Shown in pieces: positions 16,792 to 25,127 of a stretch of DNA of 64,000 nt. Origin of the DNA: Viridilinea sp964592425 (GTDB lineage Bacteria > Chloroflexota > Chloroflexia > Chloroflexales > Chloroflexaceae); NCBI GenBank assembly GCA_964592425.1, contig CAZQCG010000004.1, positions 120,480 to 184,479 of the forward strand. The letters run 5' to 3'. The position numbers and the translations under genes are program-made. The notes below the pieces were generated by a model. It did not search any database and was not told the DNA's origin. It worked only from the letters and a program-made list of their open reading frames with translations. How positions within the stretch are numbered: the first letter of the stretch is position 1; every line of letters begins with the position of its first letter.

Positions 16792-18507
16792 TCAGGCATC
16801 GCGCACGAAGCCGCGCTCGCGCAACAAGGCAACAATCCGCCGGGCATTCTGCACAGGGGTGTGCGCAAGCGTATTGAGGGTCAGCTCAGGCGCAATCGGT
16901 GGCTCGTAGGGGTCGTCGACACCAGTAAAGCCCTTGAGATCACCGCGGCGGGCTTTAGCATAGAGACCCTTGGTATCACGCCGCTCACATTCCTCAATTG
17001 GTGTATCGACGAAGACCTCGAAGAAGCCCTCTTCACCAACCAGCTTACGCACCTCATTGCGGGTCGTACGGTAAGGGCTGACGGCAGCGCAGATCACGGT
17101 ACCGCCGTGGCGCACAATCTCGCTGGCGACAAAGCCGATGCGCAGGATGTTGAGGTCACGGTCGGCCCGGCTGAAGCCAAGCCCCTGAGAGAGCTGCGTA
17201 CGTACCACGTCACCGTCGAGCAGCGTGACCTGGCGCCCCAACTCAAGCATTAAGGCCGTCAACACCTCGGCGGTGGTAGACTTGCCCGCCCCGCTGAGGC
17301 CGGTAAACCAGATGCAGAAGCCGCGCTGGTAACGCGGCGGGTAGGTCTCGGCGAGGATGGCCGCCGTCTCGGGGCGGGTAAACCAGACCGGGAGCGGCAG
17401 GCCACGCGCCAGGTACTCATCGCGCACCTGGGTACCCGAGAGGTTGTAGACGGTGGCCCCGGCAGGCACCTGGTCGATCTCAAGGTAACGCTCCTGCTCG
17501 GCCACATAGACCATCTCACTGAAGGCGAGCATCTCGACGCCAAGCTCCTCGGCGTGGCGAGCGACCAGGGCCTGGGCGTCATAGGGGCCGTAGAAGGGCT
17601 TGCCATGGCTATCGAGACCGGGGCCAGCATGATCGCGTCCGACGATAAAGTGCGAGGCGCCATAGTTACGCCTGATGAGCGCATGCCAGAGGGCCTCACG
17701 CGGGCCAGCCATACGCATCGCCAGGGGCAGCAGGCTGAGAATAGTCGTCTGAGGGTCGAAGTAGCGCTCAACCAGGGCACGGTAGCTACGCACACGGCTG
17801 TAGTGATCGACATCACCGGGGCGGGTCATGCCGACGACCGGGTGGATGAGCAGACCACCGTCGATCTTCGCTGCGGCACGGCGGATCAGCTCCTCGTGAG
17901 CACGATGGAGTGGGTTACGGGTCTGAAAAGCGACCGTGCGGGTGAGGCCGCGCTCGGTGAGCAAGGCGCGCACCTGGGCTGGCGTGCGGCGCAACTCGCT
18001 GAAATCGAAGGCCTGGGGCAGGCGCAGCACATGCAGCGGGCCGGAGAGACAGACTTCACCCCAGCCGCTCATCTCAGAGACAAGGGGATGGCGTGGGTCA
18101 TTGGTAGCGAGCACCAGGTGCGCCTCTTCGGCCAGGTCGCGGGTAAAACGCTCGCTGATCGTCATCACGGCAAGCAGATTATTCTGCGCATCACGCAGGG
18201 CCACCGCCTCACCAAGGCCAGCCGCGACGGCGGGCGTAACGGCCAGGGTGATCGGTATGGGGAAGAGCGTCCCATCGACCAGGCGCATCGTCTCGATCAC
18301 TGATCGATAGTCGGCAGCGCCCATAAAACGATCCAGGGGCGAGAAAGCCCCGCTGGCAAGCAACTCAAGGTCACAGGCGCTGCGCGGGCTGATCTGGATC
18401 GACGGCAGGCGCATAGCCTGGTCGAGTAAAGCCGGGCGGGCCTCCTCAGCGACCAATAGATCGATAAGCCGTCCGCCGTAGGGAGCAATGATGGTTGAAC
18501 TGGACAA
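16792..18507 (-). CDS. Bifunctional ATP sulfurylase / APS kinase
   Basis: A 571-aa fusion that turns sulfate and ATP into APS and then PAPS. The N-terminal ATP sulfurylase part (about 1-385) has VAFQTRNPLHRAHEELIRRA, containing the QTRNPLH site, and IVGRDHAGPG. The C-terminal APS kinase (about 395-571) has IWFTGLSGAGKSTTAEVL (P-loop), VTLLDGDVVRTQLSQGLGFS and a C-terminal KGFTGVDDPYEPP. The start is TTG (18507), supported by GAGG 7 nt upstream. It has its own promoter and leads rmlC and the downstream glycan genes. No reductase or sulfotransferase is recognised nearby, so PAPS may serve sulfation or assimilation. Confidence 0.95.
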   Translation of the reverse strand: MSSSTIIAPYGGRLIDLLVAEEARPALLDQAMRLPSIQISPRSACDLELLASGAFSPLDRFMGAADYRSVIETMRLVDGTLFPIPITLAVTPAVAAGLGEAVALRDAQNNLLAVMTISERFTRDLAEEAHLVLATNDPRHPLVSEMSGWGEVCLSGPLHVLRLPQAFDFSELRRTPAQVRALLTERGLTRTVAFQTRNPLHRAHEELIRRAAAKIDGGLLIHPVVGMTRPGDVDHYSRVRSYRALVERYFDPQTTILSLLPLAMRMAGPREALWHALIRRNYGASHFIVGRDHAGPGLDSHGKPFYGPYDAQALVARHAEELGVEMLAFSEMVYVAEQERYLEIDQVPAGATVYNLSGTQVRDEYLARGLPLPVWFTRPETAAILAETYPPRYQRGFCIWFTGLSGAGKSTTAEVLTALMLELGRQVTLLDGDVVRTQLSQGLGFSRADRDLNILRIGFVASEIVRHGGTVICAAVSPYRTTRNEVRKLVGEEGFFEVFVDTPIEECERRDTKGLYAKARRGDLKGFTGVDDPYEPPIAPELTLNTLAHTPVQNARRIVALLRERGFVRDA

Positions 18508-18650
18508 GCCAAAGCCTCAATTCATAAAACCGCAGGGTGGCAGTTGGGAGAAAGGTAGTGCTGGCATCTTGCCAGCCTGGCTGGCGCTACGAGCACCGAA
18601 CTGGGAACAAACTTCCGGCAAGCTGTACTAACGGCCTACGCCGGGCGGCG

Positions 18651-18679
18651 ATTGTAGCATGGCCCCCCTGATGGCGCAA
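18651..18679 (-). promoter_or_regulatory. Promoter of the sulfate-activation/rmlC operon
   Basis: Minus strand: -35 TTGCGC (18674-18679), 17-bp spacer, -10 TACAAT (18651-18656) preceded by TGC. Predicted start near 18644, about 137 nt before the TTG start codon. The rest of the 185-bp gap shows nothing else. Confidence 0.6.
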
Positions 18680-18692
18680 CCGTCGAACAAAC

Positions 18693-19991
18693 TCAGGCTG
18701 GCATCCCACTCAGGCCAGCCTCGGCATTGAGCTTCTGCCACATAGCGGCATAGGCCGGATCGCTGAAGCTGAGATTACTGCGAGCACGCAGACGGGCGAT
18801 CCACGCATCAGTGGCCTGCATCGCCTGCTCAAAGCAGTACTCCATAAAATCACGTTTCTCGCCCAGCGTGCCCCGCTTGACCGCGGGGGCCTGGGCCAAA
18901 AATTCCTCTTCCAGAACTGCAAAGCTCTGGCGGATCTCCGGCACCAGCTGATCAAAATCGGCCATAGCACGGCGGTGCAACAACTCGTGTTTCCACCAGA
19001 GCGAGGCCGGATTGAAATGTTCGGTCGGCGGCGGCCCGATAGCGGGTAGTTCCACCCCCAGAAAGACCGGCTTAAAGATCGAGACGCAGGTGCCTGAGGT
19101 GCATGTCACCCAGGCCAGCACCCCATCGGCGTCCACTTCGGTCACCATCACGCCGTCGGCCTGCCACCAGCGATTCTCCTGCGGCCCGGCGTGGACGCAG
19201 ATATTACGGTGGGCGGTCGCACTGGCCGGGTGGTAGCCTTCACCGTGGTGACGCATCAGGTCAAAGGCCGTGCGTGCGCTGATCGCACCACGTGCCTCAA
19301 GCAGGCTCTGATAGGTCGTGCGCTGGCGATCGGGTGAGCCGAGGGTCGGCGGCACCTCTGGCAGGGCAAAGGTCGTAGCCCAATCAAGCTGCCCATCGGC
19401 GGGGGCCAGCGAGCAGCGCTCCCAATCCTTGCCAATCCCGAGCATATTTGAGATCGAGCCCACTTCAGGGATGCGCTTGATCGCCCAGTTACGCCCGGCA
19501 GTCTCGAGGATATAGGCCGCGCTTGCATCGGCCATGATGAAGCTACTGTCGAAGTGCGAATTCCCCTTTAACTCACAGTTGCCACCCTGGCCATAGGTCT
19601 CCAGCAGCGTGGTCATCAGATCGAGGGCCTCACGACAGTCGCGGCAACGTTCCAGGGCCAGGCGCATAAGATCGGGGCCAATCACGCCCGTCTGTGCCTC
19701 TTGTTCCATCTCAGTCGTAAAGACTGCCTCTTCACCCATGGCCAGGCCGTACTCGTTAACCCCAATCTCACAGCCCCAGGTCCAGAAGGCTTTGGTCAGC
19801 AGGATCTCATAGGTCTGGCGGGACTGAGGGATGACCAGGTGGGTCAGACGGAGGGCTTCGCCGGGCAGGTGCTTGCGGGCCGGGAAGCGCACAACCGCGT
19901 TCGCTTCATTGATCTCACAGTCGGCACTCTTGGCGAAGAGCACACTCTGCGTACTGGTTGCGGGTGGAAGAGCGACAAAGGTATCGCACAT
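18693..19991 (-). CDS. C69/secernin-type N-terminal nucleophile hydrolase
   Basis: A 432-aa member of the dipeptidase A/secernin (U34, C69) group. It starts Met-Cys-Asp-Thr-Phe; removal of Met would expose Cys2 as the N-terminal nucleophile. It continues VLFAKSADCEINEANAV, WGCEIGVNEYGLAMGEEAVF and ADASAAYILETAGRNWAIK, which are family landmarks. AAAGGAGG lies just upstream of the ATG at 19991. The ATG is 1 bp after the livM stop, so it is the last gene of the Liv-type operon. It probably hydrolyses an amide or peptide brought in by that importer; the true substrate is not readable. Confidence 0.85.
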   Translation of the reverse strand: MCDTFVALPPATSTQSVLFAKSADCEINEANAVVRFPARKHLPGEALRLTHLVIPQSRQTYEILLTKAFWTWGCEIGVNEYGLAMGEEAVFTTEMEQEAQTGVIGPDLMRLALERCRDCREALDLMTTLLETYGQGGNCELKGNSHFDSSFIMADASAAYILETAGRNWAIKRIPEVGSISNMLGIGKDWERCSLAPADGQLDWATTFALPEVPPTLGSPDRQRTTYQSLLEARGAISARTAFDLMRHHGEGYHPASATAHRNICVHAGPQENRWWQADGVMVTEVDADGVLAWVTCTSGTCVSIFKPVFLGVELPAIGPPPTEHFNPASLWWKHELLHRRAMADFDQLVPEIRQSFAVLEEEFLAQAPAVKRGTLGEKRDFMEYCFEQAMQATDAWIARLRARSNLSFSDPAYAAMWQKLNAEAGLSGMPA

Positions 19992-19992
19992 C

Positions 19993-21078
19993 TTAGCCTC
20001 CTTTGGCTGGGAGCGCCTGGTCGGTCTGGGTCGGCATAGCACCGAGGCCGCTAGTCGATCTGGGCCAGCGCAACTCCTGCCCACCCATGATACCGCCTGG
20101 GCGCCAGATAAGAATGACGATCATCACCGTTGCCAGAAAGATCTCGGTGAAACCGATCAACTGGGTTGGCATCGCCGGATTGCTGTTGATCGCGTTTTCG
20201 ACCGCTCGCAGACCCTCAAAGACGATAGTGACGATCACCGTACCGACGACGGCACCTGAGACACTGCCCGGCCCACCGATGACCAGCATCGACAGGATCA
20301 GGAAGGTGGTCGGCAGATAAAAGTTTGCTGGTGAGAAGGAAGTAATAAAATGGGCCCACAGACCGCCAGCCAGTGCGGCAACAAAGGCGCTCAGGCTAAA
20401 GGCGATGGCCCGGGCTGCGACGAGATTGATCCCCACGGCGGCAGCCGCATAACGATCATCGCGGGAAGCACGTAATTGCAAGCCCCAGGCCGACTCCTTA
20501 AACCAGTAGGCCAGGATGATCATCACGATGCTCCAGACCGCACTGTTCCAGAGCGTCGTGTAGGGATCAACCCCAAAGAGGGTGCGCGGGCCGTTGGTAA
20601 GCTGCTTCCAGTGAACCAGGACGACATGGATGATATTCAGCAGCGCAAACGAAGTAATCACCGCCGCCGCATCGGAGAGGCGCATCAGCGGGTAGCCGAC
20701 CAGGGCGGCCAGCAAGGCGGCCAGCCCTGCCCCGATCAGCAGGGCCGGGAGGAAGGGCAACTGGATCGGCAACAGCAGCGCGTACAGATCGGGAATAGCG
20801 ATAGCTTTGGCCTGCGGGCTCATCGAAAAGAGCACCGAAGCAAAAGCACCAATGCCCATAAAACCAACATGGGCGAAGGAGAGGATGCCGGAATTGCCCA
20901 TGAAGATCTGCAACCCAACCACCAGGATGAGGTGGACGAAGAAGATTGTAACAATGCGCTCGAAGAGCACTGAGCCAAACATGGTAGTGATCAGGACAGT
21001 GAGCAGCAAGGGGACGATCAGCAAGATAAGCGTGCTGGAGCGGGTAATCCAGGGTGGCATACGGTGCGTCAGCTTCAT
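19993..21078 (-). CDS. livM: Branched-chain amino acid-type ABC transporter permease LivM
   Basis: A 361-aa inner-membrane permease with about eight to ten spans. Characteristic segments: GLQIFMGNSGILSFAHVGFMGIGAF near residue 60, GVDPYTTLWNSAVW, then LRASRDDRYAAAAVGIN, the EAA-like coupling loop that contacts the ATPase, and LSAFVAALAGGLWAHFITSFSPANF. It overlaps the livH stop by 3 bp (ATGA) and precedes the hydrolase by 1 bp. Forms the translocation pore with LivH. Liv-type importers also carry amides, urea or aromatic acids, so the substrate need not be leucine. Confidence 0.95.
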   Translation of the reverse strand: MKLTHRMPPWITRSSTLILLIVPLLLTVLITTMFGSVLFERIVTIFFVHLILVVGLQIFMGNSGILSFAHVGFMGIGAFASVLFSMSPQAKAIAIPDLYALLLPIQLPFLPALLIGAGLAALLAALVGYPLMRLSDAAAVITSFALLNIIHVVLVHWKQLTNGPRTLFGVDPYTTLWNSAVWSIVMIILAYWFKESAWGLQLRASRDDRYAAAAVGINLVAARAIAFSLSAFVAALAGGLWAHFITSFSPANFYLPTTFLILSMLVIGGPGSVSGAVVGTVIVTIVFEGLRAVENAINSNPAMPTQLIGFTEIFLATVMIVILIWRPGGIMGGQELRWPRSTSGLGAMPTQTDQALPAKGG

Positions 21079-21980
21079 CCCACGCGCTCCACAGAATAGC
21101 GACTACTGATGAGACCCTCCGGGCGAAAGAGCAAGATCAGGATCACGAGTGCGAAGATGAAAGCATCGCGGAAATTCAGCAAGCTCTGCGGCAGAACAAG
21201 ACTGATCGTGACAGTGATGAAGCCAAAAAGATAGCCACCGACCACAGCGCCAGTCATACTGCGCAGGCCGCCGATCACCGTGGCGATGAAGGCGATCACC
21301 AGGGGTGTCTCGCCGATGGTTGGCGTGACTGAGGCAATACGCCCGATCCAGAAGAGTGAGACAACCCCGGCCAGAAAGCCACTGATGGCGAAAGCACTGG
21401 CGATCACCATGTTGGCCGGGATGCCCAGCATGCGGGTCATCACAAAGTTATCCGATGCAGCACGTAGGGCGATCCCCAGGATGGTATGTTTGAGCAAGAG
21501 GCTCAGGGCGATCAGCACCACAATGCTCACCCCAATGGCCAGGAGGTTACGCATCGGAATGATCACCCCACCCCAGGTTACCGTCTGAGTGAAGATCTCC
21601 GGCAAAGGTACGGCCCTGGGGCGTGGTGAGACGATCAGCAGGGCGGCATTCTGGAGCAAGACACTTACCGCAAAGGAGGTGACCAGCATGGCGGTAATGG
21701 ATCGATCACGGACAGGCCGAAATGCGATCCGCTCAGTCAGATAACTGGTCAACATCGCCGCGACCACCGTAAGCACAGCGATCATCAGCCATGGCAGGGC
21801 GGTCTGGGTACTCAGCAGAAAGAGGGCATAGCCGCCAACCATGACGAGTTCGCCATAGGCGAAGTTAACCAGGCGAAGAATACCGTACACAATCACCAGG
21901 CCGAGCGCCATGAGCGCATAGAGGCTGCCCAGGCTCACTGCATTGATCAGGAATTGGACAATCTGAGCACCCTGGCTCAC
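21075..21980 (-). CDS. livH: Branched-chain amino acid-type ABC transporter permease LivH
   Basis: A 301-aa membrane permease. It starts QFLINAVSLGSLYALMALGLVIVYGILRLVNFAYGE, the classical LivH N terminus, and later has GIALRAASDNFVMTRMLGIPAN (coupling loop) and TVIGGLRSMTGAVVGGYLFG. The start is GTG at 21980, with GGAG 7-8 nt upstream. It follows livF by 2 bp and overlaps livM. Pairs with LivM in the import pore. Confidence 0.95.
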   Translation of the reverse strand: MSQGAQIVQFLINAVSLGSLYALMALGLVIVYGILRLVNFAYGELVMVGGYALFLLSTQTALPWLMIAVLTVVAAMLTSYLTERIAFRPVRDRSITAMLVTSFAVSVLLQNAALLIVSPRPRAVPLPEIFTQTVTWGGVIIPMRNLLAIGVSIVVLIALSLLLKHTILGIALRAASDNFVMTRMLGIPANMVIASAFAISGFLAGVVSLFWIGRIASVTPTIGETPLVIAFIATVIGGLRSMTGAVVGGYLFGFITVTISLVLPQSLLNFRDAFIFALVILILLFRPEGLISSRYSVERVG

Positions 21981-21982
21981 CC

Positions 21983-22690
21983 TTACGCTCCTTCCAGGTA
22001 TACTCTGGTGATGTCGACGCTGCGCCGCACCTGATCGGGCGAACCGTGGGCCTGAACCTGACCAGTATGCAACAGATAGGCCCGATCAACAATCGCCAGG
22101 GTGCGCTCGACATTCTGCTCAACGAGCAGGATGGTGACACCACGCTGATGCAGGCTGGTGATCAACTCAAAGATCTGATCAACCAGGGCCGGGGCCAGGC
22201 CGAGGGAGGGCTCATCGAGCATCAACAGCTGCGGATGGGCGATCAGGGCCCGGGCGATCGCCAGTTGTTGCTGTTCACCACCCGAGAGGGTCCCACTGGG
22301 CTGGTGCAGGCGTTCACCGAGGATCGGAAAAAGCCCGCAGATCGTTTCCATATCTTGCTTGAAGTCAGCCCTACCCTTGCGCGCAAAGGCCCCCAGACGC
22401 AGACTCTCCTGTACCGTCAGACTGGGGAACATCCCGCGTCCTTCGGGAACCAGAGCCAGCCCACGCTGGGCGATCAACTCTGGGGCCAGGCCAGCGATAG
22501 GTTTGCCCTCAAAGCTGATCGTACCACGTAGCGGTTTCAGCACCCCGGCAATTGCCGAGAGCAGGGTGGTCTTGCCCGCGCCATTGACCCCGATCAGTGC
22601 GACCAGTTCACCCCTTTGAACCTCCAACGAGACGCCACGGAGGGCGGTAATCGACCCATAACGCACCTCAAGCGCCTCAACTGCGAGCAT
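21983..22690 (-). CDS. livF: ABC transporter ATP-binding protein LivF
   Basis: A 235-aa ATPase of the importer. It has Walker A GVNGAGKTTLLSAIAG, Q-loop region RGLALVPEGRGMFPSLTV, signature LSGGEQQQLAIARAL, Walker B LLMLDEPSLGLAPALVDQIFE and switch His in ILLVEQNVERTL. EGRGMFPSLTV and the short length are typical for LivF rather than LivG. The start MLAVEALEVRYG at 22690 follows GGAGG and overlaps livG by 14 bp; an upstream in-frame extension to 22762 lies in livG and is rejected. Confidence 0.95.
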   Translation of the reverse strand: MLAVEALEVRYGSITALRGVSLEVQRGELVALIGVNGAGKTTLLSAIAGVLKPLRGTISFEGKPIAGLAPELIAQRGLALVPEGRGMFPSLTVQESLRLGAFARKGRADFKQDMETICGLFPILGERLHQPSGTLSGGEQQQLAIARALIAHPQLLMLDEPSLGLAPALVDQIFELITSLHQRGVTILLVEQNVERTLAIVDRAYLLHTGQVQAHGSPDQVRRSVDITRVYLEGA

Positions 22691-23450
22691 CTCGACCTCC
22701 AACAGGCAGCGGTGTGTCAGCCGAGGAGCCGAGGTAGGCTTTGATGACCGCAGGATCGGCACGCACGGCTTCCGGCGTCCCCGTGCAGATCGTCTTACCG
22801 TAGCTCAGCACATGCAGCCGGTCGCACAGGCGCATAATCAGGCGCATATCGTGGTCGATAATCAGCATACCCAGGCCATGCGTATGGGGCAGGTTGGCGA
22901 GCACCTGCAGCAACTCATCGCTCTCCTCTTCGTTCAGGCCAGCGGCTGGCTCGTCGAGGAGCAGGAAGCGGGGCTGCATTGCCAGGGCCCGGGCGATCTC
23001 GACACGACGTTCGTGCCCGTAGGGCAGGGCACCGGCAGGCTGATCACGCCAGGTGGTGAGCCCTAGAGCTTCGAGAGCGGCATCGGCGTATGGACGAGCC
23101 TGCCGACGTGACAAGCCACGGCTGCTCAGGGCGGCCACTTCGACATTCTCGCGCACGGTCAGATCACGAAAGAGGCGGATCGTCTGAAAGGTGCGAGCGA
23201 CACGGGCGCGGGCGATGCGGTGCGGCGGCTGGTGGGTAAGATCCAGCCGCCCGAGCATAATCCGCCCATCATCAGGGGTCAGCAAACCACTGATCAGGTT
23301 GATCAGGGTCGTTTTGCCCGATCCATTCGGCCCGATCAGGCCGACGATCTCACCCTGCTGCAATTGCAGGCTGACCTGATCAACAGCCCGCAGACCGCTG
23401 AAATTCTTGACGACCCGCTCAACACTCAGGATTTCGGACTGCGTTTGCAT
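22677..23450 (-). CDS. livG: ABC transporter ATP-binding protein LivG
   Basis: A 257-aa ATPase. Walker A GPNGSGKTTLINLISGLL, RARVARTFQTIRLFRDLTVRENVEVA (LivG-type Q-loop region), a degenerate signature loop at GALPYGHERRVEIARALAMQP where most LivG proteins have LxYGxQR, Walker B FLLLDEPAAGLNEEE, and IIDHDMRLIMRLCDRLHVLSYG. Second gene of the operon, after livK. Powers import with LivF. Confidence 0.95.
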   Translation of the reverse strand: MQTQSEILSVERVVKNFSGLRAVDQVSLQLQQGEIVGLIGPNGSGKTTLINLISGLLTPDDGRIMLGRLDLTHQPPHRIARARVARTFQTIRLFRDLTVRENVEVAALSSRGLSRRQARPYADAALEALGLTTWRDQPAGALPYGHERRVEIARALAMQPRFLLLDEPAAGLNEEESDELLQVLANLPHTHGLGMLIIDHDMRLIMRLCDRLHVLSYGKTICTGTPEAVRADPAVIKAYLGSSADTPLPVGGRDARS

Positions 23451-23476
23451 GCGAACTCATCTTGATCTGTACATCC

Positions 23477-24739
23477 CTACGGTTCAGGAATGTTCTCAGG
23501 GCGGATCCAGCTGACAAACGCTGGCGTTGCCGCCTGAAGTTCGACTAGCACCGCCTCTTTGTCAGGTTCATGCCCATCATCGGCGGGCGTCCAGTCGAGT
23601 TTGCCAGTCAGCAGGTCAAACTGAGTCTCTTCCAGATACTTGGCAAGGGCAGCCCCATCGGTTCCGCCGGTCGCTTCGATAGCCTGGGCGAGGATCATAA
23701 TCGTATCGTAGCCCGTAGCGACAAAGGCCGTATCGGGAGCTTCACCAAACTCGGCCTGGTAACGGGCCAGGAACTGCTCAATCTTTGCGCCAGCCTCCGC
23801 GCCCATCCAGCTATGGGTCACAAAGTAGATGTCACTGCCATAAGTTTCACCAAGGGCCAGGAACAACTCGGTTGTATCGTAGGAGTCGCCGCCCATGATC
23901 GGTGCGCTAATGCCCGCCTCGCGAATCGTGCGGATAATCGTGCCAAGATCGGGCATGTACGATGAGATATAGATAAAGTCAGGCGGTGTCTCCAGGGCCT
24001 GAATACGCGCCAACTGGGCCGAGAAATCCTGGTCGCCCTGAGTATAAGTGTCCTCGAAGAGCACCTCACCGCCGAGGCTCTTGAAGTGCGCGATGAAGTA
24101 CTCGCTGAGCGAGGTGGTGTAATCAATGAAGGTATCGGTCACGACATAGACAGTGCGCCAGCCCTTCTCCTTGAAGGCATACTCGGCACCTGCCGCGCCC
24201 ATGGTGGTATTCCACATCGAGAGGGTAAACTGCTTATCACCCAAAGCCTGGGAGCCATACAGCGGCGATGAAGCGCAGGTCGAGATGCCAACGAGCCCGG
24301 CCTTCTGGGCTTCCCGGCTGGCCGGGCTGCCGAAGTCGAAATCACACGGGGCCACAAGCGCAACCGCGCCCTGCTCGATCAACTGGACGCTCACGTTACC
24401 GACCGTAGCCGGATCGCTCTTGCCATCCAGGTTGACAAACTCAACCGGGCGTCCCAGCAGGCCGCCCTTTTCGTTGATTTCCTTGATCGCAATCTGGGCC
24501 CCACGCAGACCAGGCTCATCAAGCGGGGCCTGAATGCCTGTCAGGGAGAGTGCCCCGCCAATGATGATCGGCTCGCCTGAGCCGCTAGCAGCCGGCGTCG
24601 TTGCCTCTGCGGAGGCAACCGTCGGTGCCGAGGTGGCCTCGCCCGCCGGAGCTTGTGGCGTAGGGCTACCGCAGCCAGCGAGCACGATCCCGAAGGCAAG
24701 CGAACTGGTCAGCAACCAGTGGCGTGGGGACTTGAGCAT
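23477..24739 (-). CDS. Liv-type periplasmic/lipoprotein substrate-binding protein
   Basis: A 420-aa type I periplasmic-binding-fold protein. The signal segment ends LAFGIVLAGCG, a lipobox with the lipidated Cys, followed by an Ala/Thr/Pro-rich linker (about 40 residues), then GEPIIIGGALSLTGIQAPLDEPGLRGAQIAIKEINEKGGLLGRPVEF, the Peripla_BP_6/LivK opening. Later ALVAPCDFDFGSPASREAQKAG and FIYISSYMPDLGTIIRTIREAGI. It captures the ligand for LivHMGF; the pocket does not reveal which. GAGG 6 nt upstream favours ATG 24739; ATG 24745 is also possible. First gene of the operon. Confidence 0.92.
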   Translation of the reverse strand: MLKSPRHWLLTSSLAFGIVLAGCGSPTPQAPAGEATSAPTVASAEATTPAASGSGEPIIIGGALSLTGIQAPLDEPGLRGAQIAIKEINEKGGLLGRPVEFVNLDGKSDPATVGNVSVQLIEQGAVALVAPCDFDFGSPASREAQKAGLVGISTCASSPLYGSQALGDKQFTLSMWNTTMGAAGAEYAFKEKGWRTVYVVTDTFIDYTTSLSEYFIAHFKSLGGEVLFEDTYTQGDQDFSAQLARIQALETPPDFIYISSYMPDLGTIIRTIREAGISAPIMGGDSYDTTELFLALGETYGSDIYFVTHSWMGAEAGAKIEQFLARYQAEFGEAPDTAFVATGYDTIMILAQAIEATGGTDGAALAKYLEETQFDLLTGKLDWTPADDGHEPDKEAVLVELQAATPAFVSWIRPENIPEP

Positions 24740-24943
24740 CTGCATCCTCGCTCTCTCTGTGGCTTGACCGCAAACGATTGGCGAACACAAAAAAGCCGCA
24801 ACCAGCCGCGCCCAAAAAAGCGACGGCTGTGCAGCTTTGCACATCCAGACACCAGCAATGCTAATGGCGGCTGATCACCCGCAACCGCAGGTGCCATTAG
24901 GAGCATATTGCTGAGCTTGCGCTCAACTACGCGGTCTGGAATG
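24740..24943 (-). promoter_or_regulatory. Structured leader of the liv operon
   Basis: About 200 nt separate the predicted transcription start from the first gene. On the minus strand it holds TGAGC-GCAA-GCTCA (a GNRA-loop hairpin, near 24910-24925), an 8-bp stem CTAATGGC/GCCATTAG (plus 24861-24868 with 24893-24900), GTGCA-AAGC-TGCAC near 24830-24843, then CAGCCG/CGGCTG and two runs of six U. It may be a regulatory or attenuating leader. It matches no riboswitch class that I recognise. Confidence 0.45.
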
Positions 24944-24949
24944 AGCGAC

Positions 24950-24978
24950 ATGGTATGCCAGGCGAGTTTTTTTGTCAA
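24950..24978 (-). promoter_or_regulatory. Promoter of the liv operon
   Basis: Minus strand: -35 TTGACA (24973-24978), 17-bp spacer starting with a run of A, -10 TACCAT (24950-24955). Predicted start near 24943. Confidence 0.7.
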
Positions 24979-25081
24979 CCGTCGCTGGCCAATCGGCAGG
25001 GCATGCGCAACATCTTTCGACTTTTCCCAAGCCCTGGGCCAAGCAAAGCCCGGATCAGTACCTTTGCACCCATAGCGCGTA

Positions 25082-25090
25082 TGCTACAAT
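25082..25090 (+). promoter_or_regulatory. Extended -10 promoter of the TIM-barrel gene
   Basis: TGCTACAAT at 25082-25090 is an extended -10; the -35 is weak (TTTGCA, 16-bp spacer). Predicted start near 25097, about 30 nt before the GTG start codon. It is divergent from the liv promoter. The region 24979-25081 shows nothing else. Confidence 0.6.
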
Positions 25091-25127
25091 AGGGCTCATT
25101 CGCAGCCTGCCTCAGAGGAATGTTACC

